DNA of 60,000 nt from Chrysomallon squamiferum (GCA_012295275.1 CM022665.1:47539602-47599601); one strand, 5' to 3'. Shown: positions 1-13,125, counted from the stretch's first letter. Notes: a model not told the origin generated them from the sequence alone. Program-made: numbers and translations.

Positions 1-460
1 GGAAACTATTGTTTTAAAAGCGTTTCAGTTTAAATAAAAGTAATAGCATGATCGTCAGTATTATAACAACAGCAACATCAACAAAAAGTATATAAAAAGA
101 TAAATAAATAAATAAATAAATAACCAATATTTTCAGCAGGAATTTCTAAGTGTATACTTTCATTTTTATTTATATATTTTTTTTTTTAAATTTTTGGTTC
201 TATTTTATTTTTACACTCTTTGTAGCTTAATTAAAAATGAAAAATAAATGAAAGAACAAAGTTATTAGTTATGTCGCGTAAGATTATTGATTTTTGTCTT
301 GAATTTTATTAGCTAACCTTCCATCTAATATAATATCCTGTTTTCAATAGTCATAATTCGTAACAGACAAATATGTCATATATTAAAGGTTTTTGATAGA
401 TCAAACACAGTTCACAGCTTAAAATTTAATTGTCAGATCCAGAATGCATCATGCAAACAT

Positions 461-957
461 ACAACTTAAATACAGCCTGTGTTTGATTCTAACATACAAC
501 CTATATACAGCCTATGTTTGATTCTAACACACAACCTATATACAGCCTGTGTTTTATTCTAATATACAACCTATATACAGCCTGTGTTTTATTCTAATAT
601 ACAACCTATATATAGCCTGTGTTTGATTCTAATATACAACCTATATACAGCCTGTGTTTGATTCTAACATACAACCTATATACAGCCTGTGTTTGATTCT
701 AACACACAACCTATATACAGCCTGTGTTTGATTCTAACATACAACCTATATACAGCCTGTGTTTGATTCTAACATACAACCTATATGCCTTTGTTTGATT
801 CTAACATACAACCTATACACAGCCTGTGTTTGATTCTAACATACAACCTATATACAGCCTTTGTTTGATTCTAATATACAGCCTATATACAGCCTGTTTC
901 ATTCTAACACACAACCTATTAACAGCCTGTGTTTCATTTTAACATGCAACCTATATG
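461..957. repeat. 35-bp minisatellite, about 14 copies
   Basis: The unit is about 35 bp and reads roughly GTTTGATTCTAACATACAAC followed by CTATATACAGCCTGT. About 14 copies run head to tail with a few substitutions and one truncated unit near 781-795. No reading frame stays open through it. Confidence 0.9.
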
Positions 958-1168
958 CAAGATGAGTTTTACATTTTATATTTGCTGTTGACAGACTTTG
1001 GCGTTAACATTAAACTTGAAGTGTAAACTGCAGACTTTAATACTTAACTTTTTTTTTTTTTTCTTTCTTCGTCGAACAAAAAGGTGTTCATATTTCTCTG
1101 CACACTGAATTTTTAATTTTTTTATTTATTTATTATTTTATTTTTTATTATTATTATTTTTTTTTTTT

Positions 1169-1228
<60 letters not shown>

Positions 1229-1765
1229 TTATTTTATTTATTTTTTTTTTTTTTTTTTTTTTGACTTTTGTGATTATTAAACACAGTTTGTGTTTGTAAC
1301 ATTCAGCAGTTCAAGATTCTAAAATACTGAAATTTGTCACTGTTGTCGTTGTAGGTTTTTGTAAGGACGTACATTTTATCTTTCCTTTCATTTACAATAT
1401 TTTTCTTTTGGCACTTTTCTTTTATTTATTCATTCATTCATTCATTCATTCATTCATTCACTCATTTTATATTATTTTATTTTATTAATTTTAATTATTT
1501 TATTTTATTGATTTTATTGATTTTATTGATTTTATTAATTTTAATTTTCATTTTAATTTATTTATTTCATTATTACGGTTTTGTTGTTGTTGTTGGTTTC
1601 TCTCTCTTTTGTTCTAACACGTGGTGTTTTAGTAGTATAAACGACAAAAGAAAGTGTTAAAACAACAACACACTGAGAACAAAACTCATTTACTAATCCC
1701 TTCTGACATTTCTCTAACTCTAATGCTAACCTGTTTTACTGGAAATGCGGCTCAAACAGCTTGAT

Positions 1766-1851
1766 ACATCTAAACTTGATACATCTAAACTTGATACATC
1801 TAAACTTGATACATCTAAACTTGATACATCTAAACTTGATACATCTAAACC
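1766..1851. repeat. 15-bp minisatellite, six copies
   Basis: Six nearly perfect head-to-tail copies of CTTGATACATCTAAA. The near absence of substitutions suggests recent expansion or homogenisation. Confidence 0.9.
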
Positions 1852-3153
1852 TGATCAGTTTTATCACTTCTAAATCATCGACAAAGGTGTTAAGTCATTC
1901 GCTGGACAATGTAATATGAACACATACAGAAAAACCTTTTTAGGCTTCTATTTTCGTTCGTAATCTTCCTGTTTTGGACAATAAACAACGTATGCAGACC
2001 TGGCTTTATTTTCTGTAAAGCTCTGGACGCGATGTAGTGAAAGCACTGACAGGACAGTGGTCAAAGAATAATAATAGCGTTAAAGACGTCGGCCATTTTG
2101 GACTAATCGTTTCTGTACAGAATTGGCCAGGATAAGAAAAATCGACCGCTTGCCTCTGGGGTCGTGCTAGGTGTCAGTCCGGTGTTAGTACGTTGTAAGT
2201 GATTTCTTCACTTCGCCACGCAACTCACAGATCTGCTGTTGTAACGTGTGTGTGTGTGTGTGTGTGTGTGTGAGAAGAAGTCGGCTCGGGCTGGTTTAAA
2301 ATGCGTCACGACTTGCACGGGCTGTTGTTGATTTGTCCGTGCACGACTTCGCTTTCTCTGGCTGTGACGTTATCGCCGTTTCCATTGTTCGCGGAAAAAT
2401 GAAAAAGTGAAATTTGAAACGAGCGACAAAATTTAAATGTCATTAAAAAAAAAAAAATGTGAATGATATATATTTTCTTTCTCTCGCTCTGTCGCTCTCT
2501 CTCTCTCACTGTGTGTTTGAACTTGAACTGGTGTTGCTAGACTAGGCTGGAATTTCGGGTTAACACGAAAAAGTCATTTACGGAATAAAATATTCAAAAA
2601 GAGAAAAGGAAAGAAAGGATAAGCAGGTTGAACTTTAAGGCAAATGAACAGATTTGAAATGTGAAAAAGGATTAGTTAAATTTTTAAATAGTTTTTAAAA
2701 TTGTATTCTGTGATTTATCTTTGGTTTTTCTTTGCTGCTCTTTCGTTGGTGTCAAATTTGTCCCGAAAATGTAAGTATTTAGATATTTAGATAGATAAAT
2801 AGACAGACATATATAGATATATAAATAGAGAGATATAGATAGGTAGAGAGATAGACAGACGGGCACTCAAACAGACAGACAGACAATCATAAACACAGAG
2901 ATTCAGACAAATACAGAACATAATGATTAATGATCTATTATTGAGAATCATATTTATATTTTACTACAGAAGGATTTGAGATGAATTTAGATGTTGTAAA
3001 AATGTCGTGGATGAAAAGAGAAATTTACGATGCTGTTTTAAACGTCACTTAGTAGACGGTTATGAAATATCCAAGTTATGCAATGACGTAACAACCTTTA
3101 AAACCATATCCACCCATAGGTTTATTTTTGAGGACTTGAAAATTTATATTTGA

Positions 3154-3200
<47 letters not shown>

Positions 3201-3924
3201 AAATATATCACTTTCATTTTGTGATAAATCTGTAACAATGTCCAAGCTGCAAAAATATTAATTAATTAATTAATAACATGTTTAAAATTGCAGCTTTAAC
3301 AGAAGTCAAGTATCGTAAAAACACAAACATACTTACATATACATCTACTTTTATAGATACACACACAGTCATAAGCATTGTGCACACGCGTGTAATATAA
3401 ATATACGCGCACACACACACACACACTAAGACACGTAAGCAAAAACATACACGAATACATTCATACACATATAAAACTTGTGTACGTTTAAACATACCCA
3501 TGTATGTGTGTATGCATGCATGCATAAATATGTACTTGTGTGTGTCTGTGTTATATTGCTTTAAAATTATTAATAATGAACATTATACATTTTAACTGCA
3601 TTATACATATTTACACACACACATTTATAAACACATAGATACACATCATTTAAAGATTTGAAAACAAAGTTGTTCTGTGTGATTTTCCTATGAAGCTTTA
3701 GATTGAATTTCTATTATTTGTTTTATTCTTTTTATTTTTTATTTTTTTTTTTTCAAGACTTGCGTGATAAATTGGTATGCTAGCTGACTAAAGTTAAATT
3801 TATGTGAAAAGTTTTTGAAAGTCAGAAATCACTGGCAGACTGCCAAATGTCAACTGTCGAGTTTAAAATGATTTAATTTCGTAACTTGAGAATCAGTCGA
3901 TTTCTTCTTTTTTCTTTCTATTTC

Positions 3925-3963
<39 letters not shown>

Positions 3964-4562
3964 TTATTTGTTTATTTTTTCAATTTTTTTTTTGTTTATT
4001 TTTCAATTTTTTTTTTTTTTTTTTATTATTATTTTTTTTTTTTTTTTTTGACAAAATTGGTATATACTATTTTACTAACAATTAAACATCTGAAAAATCT
4101 CAGAGAAAAATAACCTTCAAAACAATGCACATTAATAAGAGTCGTAAATAAAAAAAAAATAGCTAAGTCATGGAGTCTTTTAACACAGGACACTTTTTTT
4201 TTATCATATGCGTTCATAAATAACGCGCTGGTCTTTACATGAACAAGAGGAACGTGGAAAACGTCACTGAATATCACACGAACAAGCAAACAGGAATTTA
4301 ATAATTTCAGAACTGGATCGCTGTAAATTACCAGATACTCGTTTTGTACTGAAATAACGAATAAAAACTTTTGTCGAATTTCAACACTGCCTGCTATAAT
4401 AAAACACGACAACCTTCAAATAACCAGATTCATAATTTGCAGCAGCAAAAAAAAAAAAAAAAAAAATAGAAAACAAAAAAAAAACAGAAAAAAAAAAAAA
4501 ATGGTGGTTTAAACCTCGTGCACTCGATGAACTGTTTTCTTCTCTTTTGATTTTTTGTGATT

Positions 4563-4595
<33 letters not shown>

Positions 4596-5099
4596 ATTAC
4601 TATTATTACTGGTGCAAGCAATATCATTTACACTCTTCAAGTCGGCCTACACAAAACACATTCATTTCCAAGTTTATAAATATTCATGTCAGAGTTATCA
4701 ATATTCATATCAATATTCGTAACAAACAAAACTGATTTATGCCGTATTGATCTGCGAAGGTCAAAGTGTTGACAATGGGGAAGTCGGACACTCCCTGATA
4801 ACAAAACAGGGCGGGTCCACACTGGAGTCCAGGGAGTTCTGAACACCCTCTTTCTTTATATCCAGCATTCTTCTTTCTTTCGTTTTTCTTTCTTTCTTTT
4901 TTCTTTCTTTCTTACATTCCAAACAGATTCGACTTATATTAGAAAAGACTGTCTCTCTCTTTCTCTCTCTTTCTCTGTATATACATATGTGTGTGTGTGT
5001 ACATACATATATACAGATATACAGATATGATCAATAATTACATACGTACATATATATGCACATGTACACATATATATAATTATCTGTCTATCGCTTTAT

Positions 5100-5164
<65 letters not shown>

Positions 5165-5324
5165 AGTCTATCTATATATAGATATATATTTATATGCGTG
5201 TACCCAGTAACAGTAACCTTGGACACGCCCTGAATTTAACGATTAATCTAGTTCAACGTTATCAGTTTTAAAACGTTCTTTTCATAAAGAAATTATATTT
5301 ATACATTTAAAAGATCAAAGAGTT

Positions 5325-5382
<58 letters not shown>

Positions 5383-5499
5383 ACGTTTGACAAGGACTTG
5401 AAAAATTGAAAGGAATAATTTGGTATTAAATAGTTTGATTGAGTAAGGATTTGATAAGTGTTAATACAGTGGAAGTCTGTCGTGTATTTGCAGCAAGAT

Positions 5500-5900
5500 T
5501 TTACCTTATGGCTTGTGTTGTGGTTTACAGTGGTATATGGTATGTTATTTTGTGTTGTGGTTTACAGTGGTATATGGTATGTTATTTTGTGTTGTGTCGT
5601 TCTTACGTTGGTAGAATGGTATTATGTCTAATATGACACAAGTTATCGTTGTGTGATGTGAAATTTTATCTAATATTGTGATATTTTGTCTAATGTGTTG
5701 TGTTGTATTTTGACTAAATTTGTGTTATGATATTTTGTCTAATGTTGTGGTGTGTTATGATATTTTGTCTAATGCTGTGTTATATTTTGTCTAATGTGTT
5801 TGATTATGGTATAATATTTTATCTAATGTATTATGGTATGTAATGTATTTTTGTCTGATGTGCTGTATTATGTTATGATATTTTGTCTAATGAAAATGTA
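5500..5900. repeat. Degenerate tandem repeats
   Basis: Two copies of a roughly 37-bp unit built on GTGGTTTACAGTGGTATATG lie at 5519-5595. They are followed by several degenerate copies of a 25-30 bp unit containing TATTTTGTCTAATG. The series decays toward its right end. Confidence 0.7.
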
Positions 5901-6538
5901 TGGTATGTGTATCATGGTTTATACTGGTATTGTATGATATATTGTATTATCGTATGTTATAACGATATGTGGTAAGTGTATGGTATTGTATAATCGTGGT
6001 TTTTTTTTTCACATGCAGTATTGTGTGGTGTATTTTGTGGTATTTTGTAATACGTAATGAAACATTATGGTCTGGTTTTGAAATATGTTTTTAATTCGAA
6101 CTGTAGAATTTTCATATTTTTAACTGGTATATCTTTGCATAGATATATATTCTCGTTTCTATGGGTAGGTGCACATTAAAGATCTCTTACTGCTAGCAGT
6201 AGCCAAACAGTTGATAACCGTTTTTTATAGTCGCATGTTATCAAAGATTTTGTTATATTTTTGATACATGTGTAATATTAAAATATGTAGTGATTATATA
6301 TACGTTTTTTTTTTTTACAACGACTGTGAATTTTCATTTTTATAATCATCCTTGACGTCATCGTCGATGTCATTATCATCATCAAATTATTATTATTTGA
6401 GTTAGTGGTTGGTGAGCGTGTCAGTGTTACTCTGTCATGTGACAGACAAACAGACGAACTGTTTTAATTAACTCTTGATTTTTTCTTTGTTTTATCGTTA
6501 AAAGATATTGCCTGAGAACTGCTTATTTATTTATCACA

Positions 6539-6571
<33 letters not shown>

Positions 6572-6591
6572 TTGTTGTTGTTCGTTTTCTT

Positions 6592-6622
<31 letters not shown>

Positions 6623-6841
6623 TTATTATTATTATTATTATCGTTATCATCATCATCATCATCATCATTGTTTTTAATAAGCACGTTTGTCATTGTAATT
6701 TTTCTTATAAAATCACAAAAATAGTAAATGTATTTTTGTTTTTTTACTACAATCATAAATCTTTGCGTGGTTGTTTAATAAACACAGCATGGTTCTACAA
6801 TTAGACTGTTTTCGGTTTGTAGCGTAGCAATATTTAGAAAA

Positions 6842-6976
6842 ATGACGCAGAAACCGTTTTGCGGTAATAAAACGCCAGTGACAGAAAATAAACGTTCTGA
6901 CATTAATAGCAGCGCTGTGGCCGAACCAGAGATTGTCGCCTTGGAAATGAACAACAGCGACTACAAGTGGCATTAA
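6842..6976 (+). CDS. Candidate small ORF or terminal exon, 44 aa
   Basis: I do not recognise this. It is a 44-codon frame from an ATG with A at -3, inside a longer open frame starting at 6782. It avoids the homopolymers typical of the area and uses mixed codons. It begins MTQKPFCGNK and ends NNSDYKWH before a TAA. An acceptor-like TTTGTAG lies just upstream (about 6817-6823), so it could be a last exon. No partner exon was identified. Chance openness of a 64-codon frame is quite possible. Confidence 0.22.
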   Translation: MTQKPFCGNKTPVTENKRSDINSSAVAEPEIVALEMNNSDYKWH

Positions 6977-9900
6977 CGGTATTAGGTCTGTGTTCCGTAT
7001 TCTTTCCTACGTCAGTCAGTCATTATCATAAATATCGACAACTGGTGTACCGGTGATTCGGCATTCGCCGTGGAATCACGTGCCACATAACTTCTTAACA
7101 AACCGCAGCCCGCGCGCGCGCGCTTGGTAACCAAGGGTTACTTTGTACAGCAGACGAACAAAACAATTCGGCGTTGTTGTTTTTATGTTCTAGTGCAAAC
7201 TGAAGGCAGATCTAACAAAAGACTGGCTTTGCTATAGCGGAATGCTCCAGTGAGTGGAACATGTTACCAATATGCAGCTGAATACCGAATCAAACGTATT
7301 TTAGTTACGATAATACAATGGGGCAAAATGAAAGCAGAAGAGAAATGAGAACAAGCGAATCAATAATAAATATGTTAATTAAACATATTTGTATTCATGC
7401 GCACGTACGCATACACAGGAGTTATTTTAAAATAAATAAAATTAAGCAGTGACAATGTCATTTCAGGTGCCCTGTACACTGGAGTCGTTGAAAGAAAATG
7501 TGTGTATAATTTGGACATAAATTATTTTAATACTGCAGATACAAACATATGATTTTTTTATTTAATAAAATGAGACTAGCGATTTTGTGATCTCAGTGGC
7601 TATTCATATTCAAATACTCTAAGAAAGTCGATTACAGTCGCATCTCGTACACTGAACAGCCAGTTCGTCTGCACTGGTGACCCAGTTACCATTTTGATTT
7701 TATAGGTTTTATTTGTATTAAGAATAACAGTTTCTGATTTCAACGTGAAACTTTCATTCAGATGTATTTTGAAATCGTGTCATTTAAAAAACATCAACAA
7801 CTTCGTTATATACAATTACACATATAACTAAAGTTTTTTTTTTTTTTTTTTAAATATAATAAAAAAAAAAAAATTATTACGTCATATCGCATGTTATTTT
7901 AATATCGATGACGTCATATTCAATGCCGACATGATCACTTGATTTAACAAGCCAATGAAATTTTTGGTTTTATTGATTGAGTTAATTGTGAACGCTGTCC
8001 GAAGAGCTGACATAATTAAAAGTTTGGTTTAAGAAAATTCTGTTTAACAATCTAGTCCACCTGAACTGATGATGAAGACACACCTCAGACTGACGTCGAC
8101 TGTGTTTTCGCTGACAGTACACAGGTTCATAACACAGAGAACCACGTGACAGCAGAGACATTTTCAGTTATAGTGCTCGACAAAAAGAAATTAAATAAAA
8201 GTGTGTAGCTGTTTACTTTTGGGATAAAAAAATAAGGTAAAATTTTTGAAAATTAAATTATAATAGATAATGTAAACATTTTCATTCAATATGTACCAGT
8301 GCTAACGGTACCACTTCTTTTCAGAACAGGTGAATCACCAACCTAAAAATGTTACGCTAATTTACTCAATGTTTAAAACCAGAATGAGGTCAAATCTCAG
8401 TATATTTTGTTATGTGAAATCCGAAAATAAAGGAAACCACGGAAATAGGTAAAAATGACAACTGAATGTTAAACAAAAATATCGTACAAAATGGACAACG
8501 GCTGATTAGCCTGAATAGACTACTTAAATAGAACATTTATACCTATCTTCTTTGTATTCTGCCTTGTATTTGACAAATAATTCCTGTATCCAGTGTTTAA
8601 TATCCATTTGAAGTGAAGCTGTAGTCCTCGACCCTTGAAAATAACTAAACAATAATAACACTCAGGAACGATAACTCTAAATGACTTTTTTTTTTTTTTT
8701 TTTTCATCAGACGTCAACATCAAAACAATAGAAAAAATACAAATAGACAAACGACAAGTCTTACTCAGGAATGATCTCACGTTCATCTATCAGCTGAAAC
8801 AGACCAAAAACATAATTTTTAATTCAGTTAAATCTGCCTCTCTTATGGTCATTGTAAAGTGGACACTTTGTTGAATACATGATGCAAATCTGATAAAGAT
8901 GTCTGTTGATATATATTGTTACCTAAAGCTGACTTTTTTTCAAAAGGTTTAAAATTCCTACAGTCGGAGTTTTGATTTTTGACAACTTTGAAATGCAAGA
9001 CATTTCTCGGTTCTTTTTTAGATCTCTAAAAAAAAAAACTTTTTTTTTTTTTTTAAATTAGTTTGTTTAAAATGTTATTATTGTTATCATCACTGTTATT
9101 AACTTTGTGCATGTGAATGTGTATGCGTGTAGTATGCTTTGTTTCTCTGTGTTTGTGTGTATGTCGTGTGTACATGTGCCTACATGTATATATGTATACC
9201 TCTGTCTATCTGTCTATCGATCTCTCTATTTCCTTATGTGTATTTTTTTTTTTTTTTTTAAATTAAAAATGATTTATTTATTTATTTATTTACTTACTTA
9301 CTTTTTTATTATTTTTTATACTATTATTATTAAAGTTTGATTTGAATTTTTTATTTTACTCCGCTCTTGACAGAAATTTTTAATTATTAGAAAGATTTTA
9401 TTTTTATCCACAGTCTTGGTTTCCTCTTTTAAAACTTGTTAACTTATTGACACTCGAAATCTCTGAGATCAGTAAAGATTTAAGAACGTGCTGGGGGGTA
9501 TTAAGTAGGTGTGGGGAGAACAATAGAGGCGGGATTAAGTAAGCGTGGTGGAGTGTTTTCCCACTCTGTTTGTTTACATGTTGTTGCGGAGTTCTGAACA
9601 CACTTCACGGGTTTCTTTCATCGCTTATCTTCCCGTCAAACGCTCCTTTTATCTCGTTTAATCTCGGTTTATCTCGCTGTTGAAAAGCGTTATCTTCGCT
9701 TTTCAGTTTTGTGCGCGATTAATCACAGAAAATGTGAAATGACAAAAACCTGTTAATCAGTCTGAATTGTGTGGGTTAATAATGTTCCTAGTGAGTCTCG
9801 CCTTGTTAAAATAAAAGTCTTGATAAAAGTCAGAATACGAAATATGTGCGTTCTTGAAACATACAGACACGTGAAGTTCAGCTACGTTATCATCCTCTGT

Positions 9901-10148
9901 GAATTTCGTATGTAATTGACGGAATAACGAGAGTTGGATATCACGTGACTGACACGTCAGACGCAAGGGTACGTTCTACTTAACTCGAGGAACTTGCTTA
10001 CAAAAAAATTCTTAAATTGTACAGGGTTTGCAAAATGTTTTATCACTTAGTGGTCGAGGAGAGAATGTTAAGCAACGTATTTTAATAAAACGAACTTATA
10101 TTTCACGTTTAATTTCTGTAATGTTTTTTTTATTTTTTTATTCTTCAG
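6977..10148. other. Non-coding stretch upstream of the 10-kb exon
   Basis: No convincing exon is visible. The DNA is AT-rich with T/A homopolymers (7834-7875, 8686-8704, 9030-9055, 9245-9260) and short tetranucleotide runs near 9275-9305. A slightly more GC-rich patch lies at 9480-9720. If the exon at 10149 has upstream exons or a promoter, they should lie in or beyond this stretch. Confidence 0.5.
7109..7141. other. Short CG-alternating tract with inverted repeat
   Basis: A run of alternating CG (about seven dinucleotides, 7110-7123) is followed at once by GTAACC-AAG-GGTTAC, an inverted repeat with 6-base arms. This is an island of CpG in otherwise AT-rich, CpG-poor DNA. It could mark an unmethylated promoter or a Z-DNA-prone site, but no transcript start can be assigned from sequence alone. 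Confidence 0.35.
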
Positions 10149-10840
10149 ATGTCGTTTACAGCTCGCTAACGACTGACTGCACCTGCACACGCGAAGTCTT
10201 CGTTATGGACCGACGTCATCGAGGGGGTCGAATCCGACCCAGCAGAACGTCGTCGCCCACGACGGCGACGGAGAGGCGAATGAGGCGGAAGCGGGACCCG
10301 GGAGCGGACGAGATGATCCGATTCGTCCGAGAGTTCCAGCTGCAGAAGCAGCCCACGCTGCTCCGCCTCCAGAAGAGGGCGCCACTTCCCAGCATCGGGC
10401 AGGCGGCAGCAGCGCCCTCTGTGCTCGACTCCGGGTTCGACGAGCGGCTCGGGGACGAGGCGGGAAACGAGAACGAGGCTCTGCTGGACGACGAGGTGGC
10501 CGCCATTGAGAACAGCGCCGCGTCGCTGCGGACGAACGGGTACAAACTGACGACGTGCGACGACGACGTCTTTCGGAAGAAGAAGCCGCCGTCATGCAGG
10601 ACGTTTCAGAGTTATCCCGCGAAGGCCGCGCTCCCGTTCAACTACGACAACGTGCTGCACTCGTACGGCAGACTGAACATCGGGCGCAAGAGCGAGCAGC
10701 CCCTCGTCCAGCTCCCTCCCATACAAAGAGACGATTTACCGGAACGCCCGACCGCGCCCTCGCCCAGCGTTACGCCTCCGCTGTCTGGCGAGGACTTAGA
10801 CTCCACAGGGGAACCAGTCGATTTCATCGACCCCACTTAA
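10149..10840 (+). CDS. Terminal coding exon of unrecognised disordered protein
   Basis: I do not recognise the family. Composition changes abruptly from AT-rich to GC-rich right after TTTATTCTTCAG (acceptor AG at 10147-10148). The frame then stays open to a TAA ending at 10840. An internal ATG at 10205 would give 211 residues (MDRRHRGGRIRPSR at the start); if the acceptor is used, about 18 more codons precede it. The N-terminal third is Arg/Thr/Ser-rich and very basic. The middle is acidic (DERLGDEAGNENEALLDDE), then comes a Lys/Arg-Pro patch (RKKKPP). The C-terminal part is Pro/Asp-rich. No signal peptide, membrane segment or enzyme motif is seen. High codon-level GC and lack of simple repeats argue that it is real coding sequence. 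Overlapping frames on both strands are shadows of the GC richness. Confidence 0.65.
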
Positions 10841-11833
10841 AAACAGAGAGTTACAGTCGAGCCGGATTTAGGAACCAGTTTTAATTTTTTTTTTTTTTTT
10901 TTTTTTTAAATGTACGACCCCGCAATTCTAAGAGGCGAAGTTTAGTTGTTACCCATGTAGTTCTGTGTCAAAAACTCGTCAGACAGGATGACGTTCATCT
11001 TCTAATAGCCAATGACGTCCGCCTGTCTAAATCCGGCTCTGAATCAGTGACGTAAATCAAAATAACGTGACGTGTTTCGTTTGTGATGGACAGACTGTAT
11101 GTTTGGTTATTTATAATTATTTCTCGATGTCGTTTTGTAAAAACATTACGTAACCGTTCTGTGCGTAATAATCACAGTTGATATCCGGTTAAAAAATTTA
11201 TTTTATTTTATTTTATTTTATTTTATTTTATTGATTTATTTATTTATTTATTTAATATTTATTTATTTATTTATTTATTTTATTTTATTTTGTTTGTTTT
11301 GTTTTTTATTTTGTTTTACATTTATTCATTTTTATTTGTTTGTTTTGTTTGTTATTGTTTTACATTTATCTCATTTTTATTTATTTTTTATTTATTTTTT
11401 ATTTATTTATTTAAAATACAACAATGTGCTGTATAGACATCTTAATCCAACGACGCATTTAAAAATATATATATATATATTTTTGATGTTCATTGACTTT
11501 TTTTAGTGAACTAAAAAATATACGTGATTGAGAATTAGCGACACAAAACACACACAGGACGTGCGGACGTTCAGACGTTTCAAGCTTTATTTTACATAAC
11601 AGTGGCAGCCATTTTAGTGCTTCCCTTGTACACCAAGGTCAAAGGTCACAGCTCCCCCTGGTGGACTCTACTACCTCAGACACGTGTTCAGCGCCATTTT
11701 GAAATTCCACGGCAGCTCCTTGATGGAATGAGACAGAAATTTGTAAAAATTACAACAAAAAAAAAAAACAATAATAATAAAAAAAAGGTTGCTGAAATAA
11801 AATTTTCAATTTGTGTGTAAATGAGTTGATGGG

Positions 11834-11903
<70 letters not shown>

Positions 11904-13040
11904 TAGAAGTAGTAGTTTTTAGTGATAAAACATTTAATAGTTATTATTTCAGTTTATTTAAGTTTATCTAAACAAATAAATAAAAATATATTTCTTATTG
12001 TTCATGAACATCACATCGAATGTGGTCATGTATACAGTACACTCTACACGAGATATAAATATATAGATATATATATATATAATGTCACTAAAAGTTAATG
12101 ACTTATTACATTAACATATTACTTTATTGTTAGCAAAGATTAGTGTTCATATAACAAAGTATTCTGGCTATACTTCTTTCTTTAATTTGAATTCGTAATT
12201 TTGTTTTATTTAATAAGTGTCTGTTATAATAATAATAATAATAATAATAATAGTAGCAATAATAACGATAACAATAATAACAATAGCAATAACAATAATA
12301 ATGAAAGCAATAATAAAAATAACAAGTACAATAGTAATAATAATAATAATAACAATAACAATAATAATAATAAGAAGAAAAATAACAACAACAATAACAA
12401 TAATAACAAAGGTATCGAACTATTTATCGGGTTTACAAAAACTGGCTATTTTTGAATTAGTCGCACTGTTGTTTTACTTGTGCCAGTTTAAATGAAAGGG
12501 TTGTTGTTCAGTGCAGGTGACGATCCTCTCACAGTAATTCATTAATCGTTTCAATGTACTCTCACTTTCATTTATCATCAGGTCTAAAAGACTAGCTGAA
12601 TCGCATCTTGCCAGTAAAAAGCACATATTACGTTCAGATACATTAAGTGAATTAATAAAAATCGCAGAAGTGTATTGATTTGTATCTGCTAAACGGTTTC
12701 ATTCTTTGTTATATTTCAGTGTTAATTTTATATTTTAAGAAAAGATTTTCCCTGTATTCAGAAACAAGAAAAACCCAGAAATCCGAGTCACCTCCCTGTC
12801 CTGATCTTTCTGAATTCAGTGACTCGGTGTCTGTAACAGTTTTAAAAAATCCGCAGCCGAAAATTCCAACACGACAAACTCTCGTCACAAAGATCGTTGT
12901 CCCTGTCTTAGTGCGTAATTCTGTTGTGACAACACAGTCGCGTGAAATGTCGTAGTGGCAGGTGTCGCCCACGTAATCGTTGCTGAGAGAACGTAAGAGG
13001 ATTATCACGTGATCGATGGATCGGGGTAAAGATGTAAGAT
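10841..13040. other. 3' flank of the 10-kb exon, repeats, no clear gene
   Basis: Probable 3' untranslated or intergenic DNA. A T-run lies at 10887-10907, TTTTA and TTTA arrays at 11195-11420, an ATT array at 11837-11902, and an AAT/AAC-rich compound microsatellite at 12228-12410. A possible poly(A) signal AATAAA sits near 11796 on the + strand. The segment 11580-11760 is more complex and holds the DR1 motif listed separately. A 92-codon + frame ending at 12955 follows an acceptor-like TATATTTCAG but shows no recognisable domain. Confidence 0.5.
11636..11648 (+). promoter_or_regulatory. Perfect DR1 nuclear-receptor element
   Basis: AGGTCA-A-AGGTCA is read directly: two perfect AGGTCA half sites in direct repeat with one-base spacing. 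This is the consensus for RXR, HNF4 and COUP-TF type nuclear receptors, which exist across animals. It lies in a relatively complex, non-repetitive segment about 0.8 kb downstream of the 10-kb exon. Whether it is functional is unknown. Confidence 0.45.
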
Positions 13041-13047
13041 GATGACA

Positions 13048-13125
13048 GAAATGAATGGCCACGCTTTGGTTACGTCATTGGCCTCAACACCGGCAGGCAC
13101 GGGGATCGCATCTTCGTACCGACGT
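13048..13125 (+). repeat. tRNA-head-like SINE fragment
   Basis: On the + strand an A-box-like GGCCACGCTTTGGTTA is followed about 35 bases later by a B-box-like GGGGATCGCATC. This matches the internal promoter spacing of tRNA-derived SINEs, but both boxes are imperfect. The segment is GC-richer than its flanks and gives short open frames that could be misread as an exon. Confidence 0.3.

Larger units (their letters stand above)
1..6841. other. Gene-poor repeat-rich stretch
   Basis: I see no supportable coding exon here. The stretch holds the 35-bp and 15-bp minisatellites listed separately, long T/ATT runs near 1100-1260, GT runs near 2247-2272 and 3156-3200, CA-rich DNA near 3360-3520, a TC run at 5104-5164, a T homopolymer at 5326-5381 and degenerate TTTTGTCTAATG-type repeats at 5500-5900. 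The reading frames found here are translations of these simple repeats. Confidence 0.6.

Noticed and set aside
6160-6210. Short match to the GCACATTAAAGATCTCTTACTG core of molluscan SINEs
   Set aside because: Only about 40 bases look similar and no head or tail could be found, so I could not support a feature.
7120-7141. RFX X-box at the CG tract
   Set aside because: The half sites GGTAAC and GTTAC are in the reverse order to the X-box arrangement GTTRCC-GGYAAC.
10203-10595. Minus frames of 109 and 130 codons at 10 kb
   Set aside because: They are shadows of the + exon; they have Arg/Ser/Pro compositions expected from antisense GC-rich DNA, and the + frame has a matching acceptor.
12709-13062. 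117-codon minus frame near 12.9 kb
   Set aside because: It overlaps the SINE-like segment, has no splice or domain support and mixed composition; kept as non-coding.
13043-13124. Possible last exon reading EWPRFGYVIGLNTGRHGDRI
   Set aside because: It looks protein-like, but the segment fits a tRNA-derived SINE head with A- and B-box motifs, and no partner exon was found.
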